Origin: Promethearchaeota archaeon
GTDB lineage: Archaea; Asgardarchaeota; Lokiarchaeia; Sigyniarchaeales; SOKP01
DNA: 62,868 nucleotides
Assembly (NCBI GenBank): GCA_019058295.1
Contig: JAHPZI010000025.1
Location: 12,418-75,285, forward strand
Reading direction: 5' to 3'
The notes under the pieces are model-generated. The model was not told the DNA's origin and made no database searches. It saw only the letters and a program-made list of their open reading frames with translations. The first letter of the stretch is position 1. Every line of letters begins with the position of its first letter. This document shows, in pieces, positions 1 to 7,484 of the stretch. Made by a program: the position numbers and the translations under genes.

Positions 1-221
1 TCAATTTTAATATTTCATTATAGGAGATGGATTTATTTATTTTTTTCCATCAAATATATATTTTTTTTTTTTTTTATTATGGTAGGTGATTTTTCTTTTC
101 CACAATATATTTTAAATCTGAAAAAATAAATCTCTTCATTCTGATATCTTATAATTATAAAAAAGAAAGAAGAAGAATAACTGTAAATTATATTAAATTA
201 TTTAATAAAGAAAATGAGCTA
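1..221. other. AT-rich leader region, no gene seen
   Basis: This stretch is almost pure A/T, with a T run near 61-76, and no open frame of useful length was found on either strand. It lies directly upstream of the alkyltransferase gene and presumably holds its promoter. I cannot single out a convincing TATA box because the whole region is T/A-rich. Confidence 0.4.
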
Positions 222-671
222 TTGGAGTACATTAAAGCCAATGATTTGAAATTAACAAAATATTCAACTGAAGAAAATTTAATCTCTAACTTAATTATTT
301 TAATTAACAATTATTTATCTGGCAAGAAAATCAATTTATATGATAAGATTAATGATTTAAAAGTAGATTTAAACTTAAAAGATGAATTCTCAACGGAATT
401 TGCCTTAAAAGTTATAAACCATTTAATAAATATCAAATATGGAGAAATTACATCATATTCAGAAATAGGTACAGTAATAGGCTCAAAAGCTTATAGAGCT
501 ATTGGAAATGTTTTAAAAAGAAATCCATTCCCTCTAATTATTCCTTGTCATCGCGTTATAAGAAAAAATGGAAAAGTTGGGGGATTTATGGGAAAAATAA
601 ATAATGAATGGCAACAAAATCTTAAAAAACATTTACTAAAAATGGAATCACAAAATGAAAATTATACATAA
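222..671 (+). CDS. ogt: methylated-DNA--protein-cysteine S-methyltransferase
   Basis: Suicide DNA-repair protein that transfers the O6-alkyl group of guanine to its own cysteine. The C-terminal domain carries the family active-site motif PCHRVI with the acceptor Cys at residue 109. It is followed by a conserved glycine-rich stretch (GKVGGFMG) and preceded by the helix-turn-helix segment YSEIGTVIGSKAYRAIGN that enters the DNA minor groove and holds the arginine finger. At 149 residues it is slightly short; the N-terminal ribonuclease-like domain is reduced. The start is TTG at 222. The ATG at 214 is in another frame, and no canonical upstream codon in frame was found. It is convergent with the MBL gene, 9 nt apart. 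Codon use matches its neighbours. Family assignment is firm; the exact start is not. Confidence 0.93.
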   Translation: MEYIKANDLKLTKYSTEENLISNLIILINNYLSGKKINLYDKINDLKVDLNLKDEFSTEFALKVINHLINIKYGEITSYSEIGTVIGSKAYRAIGNVLKRNPFPLIIPCHRVIRKNGKVGGFMGKINNEWQQNLKKHLLKMESQNENYT

Positions 672-680
672 ATCTCATTT

Positions 681-1718
681 TTAAGAATCCTCTGTTCTAA
701 ATTCAAAAATCGTCCCGACAGAGCAATTAAAAGCATTTGTATTTTGAATTCTTGAAGTATTTATCTCTTGAATAAATCTTTCCCCTGAACAATGAATCGG
801 AAAAAGATACAATTTTTCCGATTTTAATGTTTTAAAAAATTTAATTGTAGAGCTAAATCTTTCTCTTGAAGCATTGGCCATGTGCATTCCGCCAATTATA
901 TGAGTTATTGGTTTATCAGGATCAGTCATATTTTTTACATAATCTACTGTATTCATAATTCCAGAATGGCAACATCCTGTTAGTAAGACAATATTTTCAT
1001 TGTATTCGAAAATTAAACATTTATCATCTAAAATTTTATCTACTTTAAGGGTTTCTTCTTGAAGCGAGAAAAAATTGTTAAAATCTTCTTCCTTGTATTT
1101 TCTTGGTATTTCACCACTTACAGTTATTTTAAGATCAGCATCCTTATACAGCTCGTAAGGATCTTTTGAAAAAACCATATTACCACCTAAATCTTTAATC
1201 CTTTCTAAATTCACTGGCTCTTGACTCACTATTTTGGAGGTTGATAATAACGGTAGTATCTCTTCCCGAGTTTTACCATTTAAATCTTTATTTTTAATTT
1301 CTTCTGCGCGTCTAAAAAACCTTTCGTATTTTGCATCAGGATGGCAAATAATTGTTATATCTTTTTCAATTCGCTTTAAAATCTCATTTAATCCACCAGT
1401 ATGATCGTAATGCCAGTGTGATAGAATTATATTATCAACATCATAGAGATTATAATTTCTAACATCTAGATTATGAAGATATGTTCTATTAGGCCCTCCA
1501 GTATCAAAAATAAATTTTTTTTTCAATTTTGGCCAATCCATATCATCAAGGTCATCCATATCATAAATATTTATTAAAAAACCTAATCCATGCTCAGCAA
1601 GGGATTGAGTTGCAAATAATTTATTAAATTCAATAAAGTTTAATCCATTAGTTTTTTGAAGTTTTTGAAATGGTATGACTATGTTATTGGATAATACGAT
1701 AATTTCTGTTTTTATCAT
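681..1718 (-). CDS. MBL-fold metallohydrolase, COG1237 type (dihydropterin ribofuranosylaminobenzene phosphate synthase-like)
   Basis: Metallo-beta-lactamase-fold protein. The metal-binding motif SHWHYDHTGG sits near residue 100. A second ligand region, GCCHSGIMNTV, and a third, GGMHM, lie in the C-terminal half, followed by PIHCSG. This motif set is that of COG1237, whose Methanocaldococcus member was described as 7,8-dihydropterin-6-yl-methyl-4-(beta-D-ribofuranosyl)aminobenzene 5'-phosphate synthase in the tetrahydromethanopterin pathway. The length (345 residues) is somewhat above the usual 260-300 because of an inserted helical segment around residues 135-210. No other pterin genes lie nearby, so the substrate is uncertain. 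The fold is sure; the precise reaction is an inference from the subfamily. Confidence 0.75.
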   Translation of the reverse strand: MIKTEIIVLSNNIVIPFQKLQKTNGLNFIEFNKLFATQSLAEHGLGFLINIYDMDDLDDMDWPKLKKKFIFDTGGPNRTYLHNLDVRNYNLYDVDNIILSHWHYDHTGGLNEILKRIEKDITIICHPDAKYERFFRRAEEIKNKDLNGKTREEILPLLSTSKIVSQEPVNLERIKDLGGNMVFSKDPYELYKDADLKITVSGEIPRKYKEEDFNNFFSLQEETLKVDKILDDKCLIFEYNENIVLLTGCCHSGIMNTVDYVKNMTDPDKPITHIIGGMHMANASRERFSSTIKFFKTLKSEKLYLFPIHCSGERFIQEINTSRIQNTNAFNCSVGTIFEFRTEDS

Positions 1719-1836
1719 TAGAAAATAAACTTCCTAATAAAATAAAATAATATAATTTCCTAATATAATTAAAAATACCGCAAGTAAAAATTTTTATAAT
1801 ATTATTTAAATACAATTATTAAATGAACAAAATGTA

Positions 1837-2637
1837 ATGATGAAAAAGCTGAAAAGGACAAATCCATTAAAAAAGAAGAGGAAAAAAATAATAATCATTA
1901 GTCCCGAAAAAAAAAAAGTAATTCAAGAACACTTACAAGATATTAAAAATTCAATAAGAATTTTCTTCTTCAATATAAACGCATCCATAAGCAGATACAG
2001 AGACAAAATGAAAAACAAGCAGATACAAAGACAAAATAAAAAACATCATAAAAACGTTTTACTTACATTAAGTAAAAAAAGGTTTGAAAATGGCTCATCA
2101 ACCGAATCACCTCAGATAACTATAAAGACGACTCCGCCGTCAGAAGAAATTGAAAATAGCATAGATTTAATAGACTGTGATCTTGAAATACGAGAAAGAC
2201 TTGCAGACTTATTCCAAGACATTCAAAAAAGTGATGATTTTAATGATGTTTTAATGGAATCTTCTAATTTTAAAAAAAAGAAATTAAAAAAAAAAAGCAA
2301 GGATCCGCATTTTCAGCTTACTAAACAAATATACCAAAAATATATCGAATTAGAAGAAAAATTAGATAGAATTGAAACGACAACCGAGGCCATAAAGGAC
2401 GATACATTATGCATTCTCATTGACGTTTCTCAAATTGCCAAAATGATTGAAGTAGCTATCGATGATATTACCAATATTGAAGAATATATGAGGAACTATT
2501 TAGGTTCTGATTGGCAAAAAATCAAACATTATTGGCAAAAATATAAAGATAAAGAGATTACAAAATCCGAATTTGTAAAATCTTGCTTAAAATCAGTTGG
2601 ATTGAAATTTTTAAACATCTTCATTAGAACTAAATAA
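1837..2637 (+). CDS. hypothetical basic protein
   Basis: I do not recognise a family. The protein has a very lysine-rich N-terminus (residues 1-30), a charged helical middle and a second Lys cluster around residues 148-158. The C-terminal half, from about residue 160, is predicted helical with heptad-like spacing (YIELEEKLDRIETTTEAI). There is no signal peptide or membrane span. A 28-bp tandem duplication inside the gene (1990-2045) is not a multiple of three, so the two copies are read in different frames. It is convergent with the GNAT gene, 3 nt apart. The length of the open frame and ordinary codon use support a real gene; the function is unknown. Confidence 0.6.
   Translation: MMKKLKRTNPLKKKRKKIIIISPEKKKVIQEHLQDIKNSIRIFFFNINASISRYRDKMKNKQIQRQNKKHHKNVLLTLSKKRFENGSSTESPQITIKTTPPSEEIENSIDLIDCDLEIRERLADLFQDIQKSDDFNDVLMESSNFKKKKLKKKSKDPHFQLTKQIYQKYIELEEKLDRIETTTEAIKDDTLCILIDVSQIAKMIEVAIDDITNIEEYMRNYLGSDWQKIKHYWQKYKDKEITKSEFVKSCLKSVGLKFLNIFIRTK
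1990..2045 (+). repeat. 28-bp tandem duplication inside a CDS
   Basis: Two adjacent copies of a 28-base unit (1990-2017 and 2018-2045), both beginning agcagataca and ending aaaaca, differ at two positions. Because 28 is not divisible by three, the copies encode different residues in the overlapping gene. Confidence 0.8.
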
Positions 2638-2640
2638 TTG

Positions 2641-3210
2641 TTATTTTTCTTTCATAGAATCATCAATAATTTTACCAATTAATATTCTATCAGTATAGGT
2701 GCCATTTTTTAGTTTTCCCCCAAATCTCCTTCTCCCTTCGATTTGGTATTTTAGCTTTTCAACATATAATTTCTCTGCCCTTACATTCCCTAAAAAATAT
2801 TCGGTTTCTAATTTTTTAACTCCTTTTTTTTTAGCGCATTCTTCTATAATCTGGAGTAACCTTGTTCCCAATCCTTGGTTCTGGAATAAATGGTGGATCG
2901 CTATGCCCCACTTTCCGAGATGTCCCAATTTTTTATTGTTTTGATTTAATTCTAAATTGGCAGTAGCTATTATTTTTCCATTATAAACTCCTCCAATCAT
3001 AATAAGTCCTTCCTTAGACATTAAAAATCTAAAATTAGTTCTATCTCGCTCTAAATCTTCTTTTTCAAATTCTAATGCAAGGAATTTATTAACCTTATTA
3101 AGCCAATCATGGACGTATTCATAATTATTATCAGCGTCATAATCGTCCATCGTTAATCTCTTAATATTAACGATTCTTCCATCTTTTAATTTAAATTCTT
3201 CAATCTCCAT
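2641..3210 (-). CDS. GNAT family N-acetyltransferase
   Basis: Acetyl-CoA-dependent N-acyltransferase of the GNAT superfamily. The acetyl-CoA pyrophosphate-binding motif A is seen as HLFQNQGLGTRLLQIIEECA around residue 107, matching the Q/RxxGxG/A pattern, followed by a beta strand and the motif-B segment GNVRAEKLYVEKLKYQIEG. The 189-residue length is typical. Substrate specificity cannot be read; it may act on a protein N-terminus, a polyamine or a small metabolite. It starts with ATG immediately beside the first copy of the 68-bp repeat, which lies between this gene and the divergent membrane-protein gene. Confidence 0.85.
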   Translation of the reverse strand: MEIEEFKLKDGRIVNIKRLTMDDYDADNNYEYVHDWLNKVNKFLALEFEKEDLERDRTNFRFLMSKEGLIMIGGVYNGKIIATANLELNQNNKKLGHLGKWGIAIHHLFQNQGLGTRLLQIIEECAKKKGVKKLETEYFLGNVRAEKLYVEKLKYQIEGRRRFGGKLKNGTYTDRILIGKIIDDSMKEK

Positions 3211-3216
3211 TTATTT

Positions 3217-3284
3217 AAAATAGTTTTAAATAATTTTAAAAGTATATTAAAATAAGCATAATAAACGTCCTTTATGCATTCTTA
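3217..3284. repeat. 68-bp direct repeat, copy 1
   Basis: By direct comparison this 68-base segment is identical to 4160-4227 (offset 943). It contains TATA-like stretches (tttaaata at 3225; tatattaaaa at 3243) and a distinctive GC-containing core, ataaacgtcctttatgcatt. It lies in the divergent gap between the GNAT gene and the membrane-protein gene and probably includes the latter's promoter. Confidence 0.9.
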
Positions 3285-3328
3285 GCAAATCTTTAAAACA
3301 ATTTGAATATTTTTAATAAAGGGAAACT

Positions 3329-4159
3329 ATGCTTAATTTAAAATATGTTAAAGAGGGTAATATCTATCTTCAATTCTTGATTATATTTATTTTAACAATA
3401 ATATTGTTTTACGAGATCATTCCATTACTATACTTTGGAGGTATCAGAGTATTAGTTTATATTAGTGAGTTAAAGAAATTGAGTTCTTTCTGGATATCAA
3501 CTAGGATTATTTGTGAGATTATCCTTATGGGGCCTGTATTTGCTATAATCTATTATTTTATGATGAAACGACTTATAGTAGAGATTGATATAGAGAAAGG
3601 GAAGAATAAGTATTATGTGGCTTTGATTGAAATTGGAGTATTGACGTTTATGTGTATCTCCGTTATGGGGCACACCATCCATATGCTTTTTGATCAGGCA
3701 AACCGTGTATATTATAACTCGAATGATGGAATGGATACCAGCGAATTATATTCTCTTCTATATTATTCAGATGAGTGGTTGGGGCATCATCTTATTCATA
3801 TTGCTTATTCTGGTTATATAGCTATGGCATTAATAACAGAATTCTTAGGTGAAAACCATAAAAGATTAAGAAATGATGAATTAATTTACACCATTTGTTG
3901 TGGTGTTGGAATGGGCTTAATGTTTGGTTATTCGACATATGAGGGACAAGCTGCAGTTTTAGTGGTTATTTTATGTATTATTCTTTTAATTGCTGACCTT
4001 ATCATTATTCTTGTGAAAAAAATTAACATTCTTGAGCGACCTATTTTAATCTGTACAATTATTCTTTCTATTATTGTAATTTGCTTATTTATCTGGTGGG
4101 TTGTTGTTTTTGGATTAAAACCATATTATCCTTATATTTACCAACCTTCAGAAATGTGA
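3329..4159 (+). CDS. multi-pass membrane protein, unknown function
   Basis: No recognised family. About seven hydrophobic helices are visible: near residues 12-35, 55-78, 88-110, 148-168, 185-205, 208-230 and 240-265. The short cytosolic and extracellular loops include the histidine-rich DEWLGHHLIHIAYSGYIAMA, which could bind a metal. The gene is preceded and immediately followed by identical 68-bp repeats, so gene plus repeat looks like a duplicated or inserted unit. The ATG follows an aaaggga ribosome-binding-like sequence. Codon use is less extreme than in its neighbours, with several G-rich stretches, so acquisition from elsewhere is possible but unproven. Confidence 0.65.
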   Translation: MLNLKYVKEGNIYLQFLIIFILTIILFYEIIPLLYFGGIRVLVYISELKKLSSFWISTRIICEIILMGPVFAIIYYFMMKRLIVEIDIEKGKNKYYVALIEIGVLTFMCISVMGHTIHMLFDQANRVYYNSNDGMDTSELYSLLYYSDEWLGHHLIHIAYSGYIAMALITEFLGENHKRLRNDELIYTICCGVGMGLMFGYSTYEGQAAVLVVILCIILLIADLIIILVKKINILERPILICTIILSIIVICLFIWWVVVFGLKPYYPYIYQPSEM

Positions 4160-4227
4160 AAAATAGTTTTAAATAATTTTAAAAGTATATTAAAATAAGC
4201 ATAATAAACGTCCTTTATGCATTCTTA
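4160..4227. repeat. 68-bp direct repeat, copy 2
   Basis: Identical over 68 bases to 3217-3284. It begins at the last base of the membrane-protein stop codon and ends about 30 bases before the next small gene, for which it probably supplies the promoter. Confidence 0.9.
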
Positions 4228-4264
4228 TTAAAATTTTTTCAATTTCAGTATAAAAGTGTTTAGA

Positions 4265-4540
4265 ATGGAATTTATAAAGCTAATAAAAAGAATGCCTTAT
4301 ATTCATTGTGCGAGAGGCCCTTTAAGATGTGAAAAGTGTAAAGAATTTGAAAATAGAAGCGAAAGTTTTGCTTTAATTAAAGTTTATTTAAAACAAGGTG
4401 ATATCGCTAGACCTATGACAGAAGTTTATGTTGGTTGTCAAAGGATATTTGGAGAGTATGATGTGTTGAAAAGATTTGAGGATGATAATGAAGCAAAACA
4501 TTATGCTATAAAAAATGGAATAGAAATTATTTTCTCATAA
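4265..4540 (+). CDS. small Cys-containing hypothetical protein
   Basis: A 91-residue protein (94 if the GTG at 4256 is used). The segment HCARGPLRCEKCKEF and a later GCQRIFGEY give four cysteines and a histidine, a possible zinc-binding set. The C-terminal third (YDVLKRFEDDNEAKHYAIKNG) is helical and similar in style to small archaeal proteins of unknown role. It sits 37 bases after the second 68-bp repeat, which probably drives it, and upstream of the proteasome gene. No family is recognised. The small size and presence of a duplicated promoter keep confidence moderate. Confidence 0.55.
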   Translation: MEFIKLIKRMPYIHCARGPLRCEKCKEFENRSESFALIKVYLKQGDIARPMTEVYVGCQRIFGEYDVLKRFEDDNEAKHYAIKNGIEIIFS

Positions 4541-4647
4541 AAAGTTAGTTTTATAGTTAATTAAATTCAATAGAGTTTCAATAATTCAATACAAATTTTT
4601 AATTTATTTGGAGAAATTTAATAAATTTTGAGTTATTTTTTGAAATT

Positions 4648-5349
4648 ATGAGAAAAGAAGAAATATTAAAGCATATTGATACTAAATTTATGAAAGATTT
4701 TGAAGTTCAAAAACCATATACTAACCAAAATAATAAATCAATAACATTTAGCACTGGAACTACCACTGTAGGTTTAATTTGTAAAGATGCTGTTGTTTTA
4801 GGAACTGATAAACGAGCAACGATGGCATATTTTATTGCTAGTAAAATTTCTGAAAAATTGCACAAAATTCAAGATCATTTATGGATGACAATTGCGGGTT
4901 CTGTGGCTGATGCTCAATATCTCGTTGATATAATAAAGGCTGAAACAACAATATACCAATTACAAAAAGAAAAATTGATTCCAGTAAAAGCAGCTGGAAA
5001 AATGATGTCAAATCTCCTTTATCGATATAAATTATTTCCTTTTGAAGTTGGTCTTATATTGGGAGGTGTGACCAAAGAAGAAGGACCAGTATTATTAGAC
5101 ATTGGAGCTTATGGTTCAATTTTGCCGGAGAAATATGTTGCTGTGGGAAGTGGTCAGAATTTTTCTTATGGTGTGTTAGAAGCTAAGTATAAGGATGATC
5201 TATCGATTGAAGAAGGTAAAGAAATTGTTAGGACGGCTGTTACCTCCTCAATAAATCGAGATATGGCAAGTGGAAATGGAATTGACATTGTAGTTGTTAA
5301 AGCGGAAGGTCCCGCTGAAAAAGAATTTATCTCTATAAATCAAACCTAA
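4648..5349 (+). CDS. psmB: 20S proteasome beta subunit
   Basis: N-terminal-nucleophile protease subunit forming the inner catalytic rings of the archaeal 20S proteasome. The propeptide (about 37 residues) ends at G37, and autocleavage before T38 gives the mature N-terminus TTTVGL. Counting from T38, the catalytic companions are in place: Asp at mature position 17 (D54) and Lys at position 33 (K70). Other family signatures are TIAGSVADAQ, VAVGSGQNFSYGVLE and SSINRDMASGNGID. The length (233) is slightly longer than the mature Thermoplasma subunit because of the propeptide. No alpha subunit or PAN ATPase is in the window. It is single-gene transcribed, with a T-rich stretch after the stop (5358-5378) that may terminate it. 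Confidence 0.96.
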   Translation: MRKEEILKHIDTKFMKDFEVQKPYTNQNNKSITFSTGTTTVGLICKDAVVLGTDKRATMAYFIASKISEKLHKIQDHLWMTIAGSVADAQYLVDIIKAETTIYQLQKEKLIPVKAAGKMMSNLLYRYKLFPFEVGLILGGVTKEEGPVLLDIGAYGSILPEKYVAVGSGQNFSYGVLEAKYKDDLSIEEGKEIVRTAVTSSINRDMASGNGIDIVVVKAEGPAEKEFISINQT

Positions 5350-5525
5350 AAGTGCTTTTTTACTTATTTTTTCATTAATAATTTTTTCAACAATCATTAA
5401 ATTCTTCCTTAAGAATAAAGTTTAAAAGTAGTGATTTTTCTAATTTTAATGATTTTAATAATTTTTAATAATAATAGCATATCTTAATAAAACAAATTAC
5501 AAAATTTTTTACTGTAAATTATAAT

Positions 5526-6281
5526 TTGGATCAACATAATTTTCGTGATAAAGCAGTGCCCTATAAAATTATCGTAGATTTGTCTCATCGTGAACAAGTT
5601 GAGTTCCCAGAACTTGCTTTAAGTGATGATGATTATGATGTTGATTACATAGATAAAAATGATATATTAGATTTTGACGCCTTGGAAGATTACGATATTT
5701 TATTTATCGGGAATATTCAACATGCTAAAAATAAAAAAACTGATAAATTTACTCCAGATCAATTAAAAGATATAAAAAGATTTATAGGAGAAGGTGGAGG
5801 TCTTTTATTAACTAGTGGTGCTGGTGGAGATAACAATATATCAATGAAAGAAGGTTCTATTAGAGTATTATACAAAGTAACAGGAGTAAAGAGATTCTGG
5901 AATGGGAGGATTCTTGAATCTAGTTCTAATTTTTTAGTAAAAAAGAAAAATGTTTTGATTACTGAGTTATTTTCACATCCTATTACAAAAGGGATAACGG
6001 AATTGGTTTTCCCGAATTGCACTTTTTTTAATTTAACAGAAGAAGACGTTGAGGATATTATATTGACTTCGGAGAAAGCAGAATTTGAGTATCACAACGA
6101 TGATGAGATCGATGATGTTGGACAAGTTCCGATATGTGTTGTTAGCGAATTTTTTCGCGGAAGGTGTGTAACAGTAGGCTCTTCCGATTGGTTGCTTGAA
6201 GACAATGATTTTGGCTTAGATGCCGGAGATAATCTCAAATTTCTTGAGAATATCATAAATTGGTTATCCTTTGAGATTTAA
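5526..6281 (+). CDS. GIFT/IFT52-like (GATase1-fold) soluble protein
   Basis: A 251-residue soluble protein with an alternating beta/alpha pattern. The segment DYDILFIGNIQ, then TPDQLKDIKRFIGEGGGLLL, then TSGAGGDNN resembles the GIFT domain (GldG / intraflagellar transport IFT52), a glutamine-amidotransferase-like fold that lacks the catalytic Cys. The later FSHPITKGITELVFPNCTFF and the end NLKFLENIINWLSFEI fit the same fold. There is no transmembrane helix, unlike bacterial GldG. The start is TTG at 5526 without a clear ribosome-binding site. The following radical SAM gene begins 26 nt downstream, so the two may be cotranscribed. The alternative is a generic DUF4350-type protein. Homology to IFT52 itself is my inference from pattern, not shown. 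Confidence 0.5.
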   Translation: MDQHNFRDKAVPYKIIVDLSHREQVEFPELALSDDDYDVDYIDKNDILDFDALEDYDILFIGNIQHAKNKKTDKFTPDQLKDIKRFIGEGGGLLLTSGAGGDNNISMKEGSIRVLYKVTGVKRFWNGRILESSSNFLVKKKNVLITELFSHPITKGITELVFPNCTFFNLTEEDVEDIILTSEKAEFEYHNDDEIDDVGQVPICVVSEFFRGRCVTVGSSDWLLEDNDFGLDAGDNLKFLENIINWLSFEI

Positions 6282-6307
6282 CTGATAAAGTAATTTGAAT
6301 AAGGATT

Positions 6308-7423
6308 ATGGCTTTTAGAATTTTACGTCCAGACTCGCTTTCAGTTTGGGAGAACGAAGATATTCTTAAACGTTTTTCTAATTACAGAGGAATTTTAGAT
6401 GGAAAGCAAATAGCAAGATATTTAATTGCTAAAAGCTTAGAATGTAAATTTGATTCTAATAATGATTCTTTAGAGGTTTTAGAAAAATTATTAAAAGAAA
6501 AATCTATTGAATTTAACGAGTTACTAAAACACAACATCGAATCACTTAAAAATCGAGAAAGTAAAGCTTCATCTTATATAGATTTAGCTACAACCATCGC
6601 AAATAGGTATCTTGAGAGTTGCATATTTTGCGAACGAAGGTGTGGTGTCAATCGAATTCAAGATGAAACGGGCTATTGTTTATTAACAAAAGACTCTTAT
6701 GTTTCTTCAGCTTTTCTACATTTCGGAGAAGAATCTGTTCTAATTCCTTCCGGCACTATTTTCTTTCAGTCTTGCAACTTTGGATGTGTATTTTGCCAGA
6801 ACTACGATCTCTCCCAAGCTTGGAAAGGTAGAAGAAATATTGAAGATATTGCTCAAAAAATCGATGAAAAAAAATTAGCAGCAATAGCGGAGAAACTAGT
6901 GGAAAAAGGAGCATTTAATATTAATTATGTCGGAGGTGATCCTATCCCAAATTTGCACACGATTGTTGGGAGTTTAAAATATCAAACATCCAATATTTGT
7001 CAGTTATGGAATTCAAATTTTTATTTAACAAACGAATCTTTATCTCTAATTATTGATTTTATGGATTTTTGGTTGCCTGATTTTAAATATGGAAATAATG
7101 AATGCGCTGAGAAATACTCAGGAATTAAAAATTATTTCGATGTTGTATCTCGAAATCATAAAAGAATACATGATGAGGGTAGCGGTGAAATTATTATTCG
7201 TCATCTTGTAATGCCGAATCATATTGAATGCTGTTCAAAACCTATTTTGGATTATGTAGCAAAAGAAATCCCTAAATGTGTTGTAAATATTATGGGTCAG
7301 TACCGGCCACAGTACAAAGCAAATAAGTATAAAGAAATTAATAGACATCCTACATCACAAGAGATGACAGATGTCAAAAATTATGCTGACAAGTTGGGGA
7401 TTCTATATGAACCTGTTTCTTAA
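6308..7423 (+). CDS. PflX-like radical SAM protein (COG1313)
   Basis: Radical S-adenosylmethionine enzyme. The [4Fe-4S]-binding motif is CNFGCVFCQN, in the spacing CxxxCxxC, at about residues 155-163. An N-terminal cysteine group, CIFCERRCGVNR, followed by GYC, is the hallmark of the PflX/COG1313 branch, related to pyruvate-formate-lyase-activating enzyme. The SAM-binding GGDP motif follows at about residue 215. Known members are annotated as putative glycyl-radical-enzyme activators, but their substrates are mostly unestablished. No glycyl radical enzyme is in the window. It sits 26 nt after the GIFT-like gene on the same strand. Confidence 0.88.
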   Translation: MAFRILRPDSLSVWENEDILKRFSNYRGILDGKQIARYLIAKSLECKFDSNNDSLEVLEKLLKEKSIEFNELLKHNIESLKNRESKASSYIDLATTIANRYLESCIFCERRCGVNRIQDETGYCLLTKDSYVSSAFLHFGEESVLIPSGTIFFQSCNFGCVFCQNYDLSQAWKGRRNIEDIAQKIDEKKLAAIAEKLVEKGAFNINYVGGDPIPNLHTIVGSLKYQTSNICQLWNSNFYLTNESLSLIIDFMDFWLPDFKYGNNECAEKYSGIKNYFDVVSRNHKRIHDEGSGEIIIRHLVMPNHIECCSKPILDYVAKEIPKCVVNIMGQYRPQYKANKYKEINRHPTSQEMTDVKNYADKLGILYEPVS

Positions 7424-7484
7424 TATTTTAGTAATACAATTTTAAAGGAACAATAATCTAAATTAGAAAATAAAAAAAAATTAA

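Noticed and set aside
61..76. T run as terminator of an unseen gene
   Set aside because: No coding frame ends before it in the window, so the context cannot be judged.
211..222. ATG at 214 as the start of ogt
   Set aside because: It is in a different frame from the alkyltransferase; the frame opens only via TTG 222.
3217..4227. 68-bp repeats as a CRISPR array
   Set aside because: Only two copies 943 bp apart with a gene between; no regular spacers and no cas genes.
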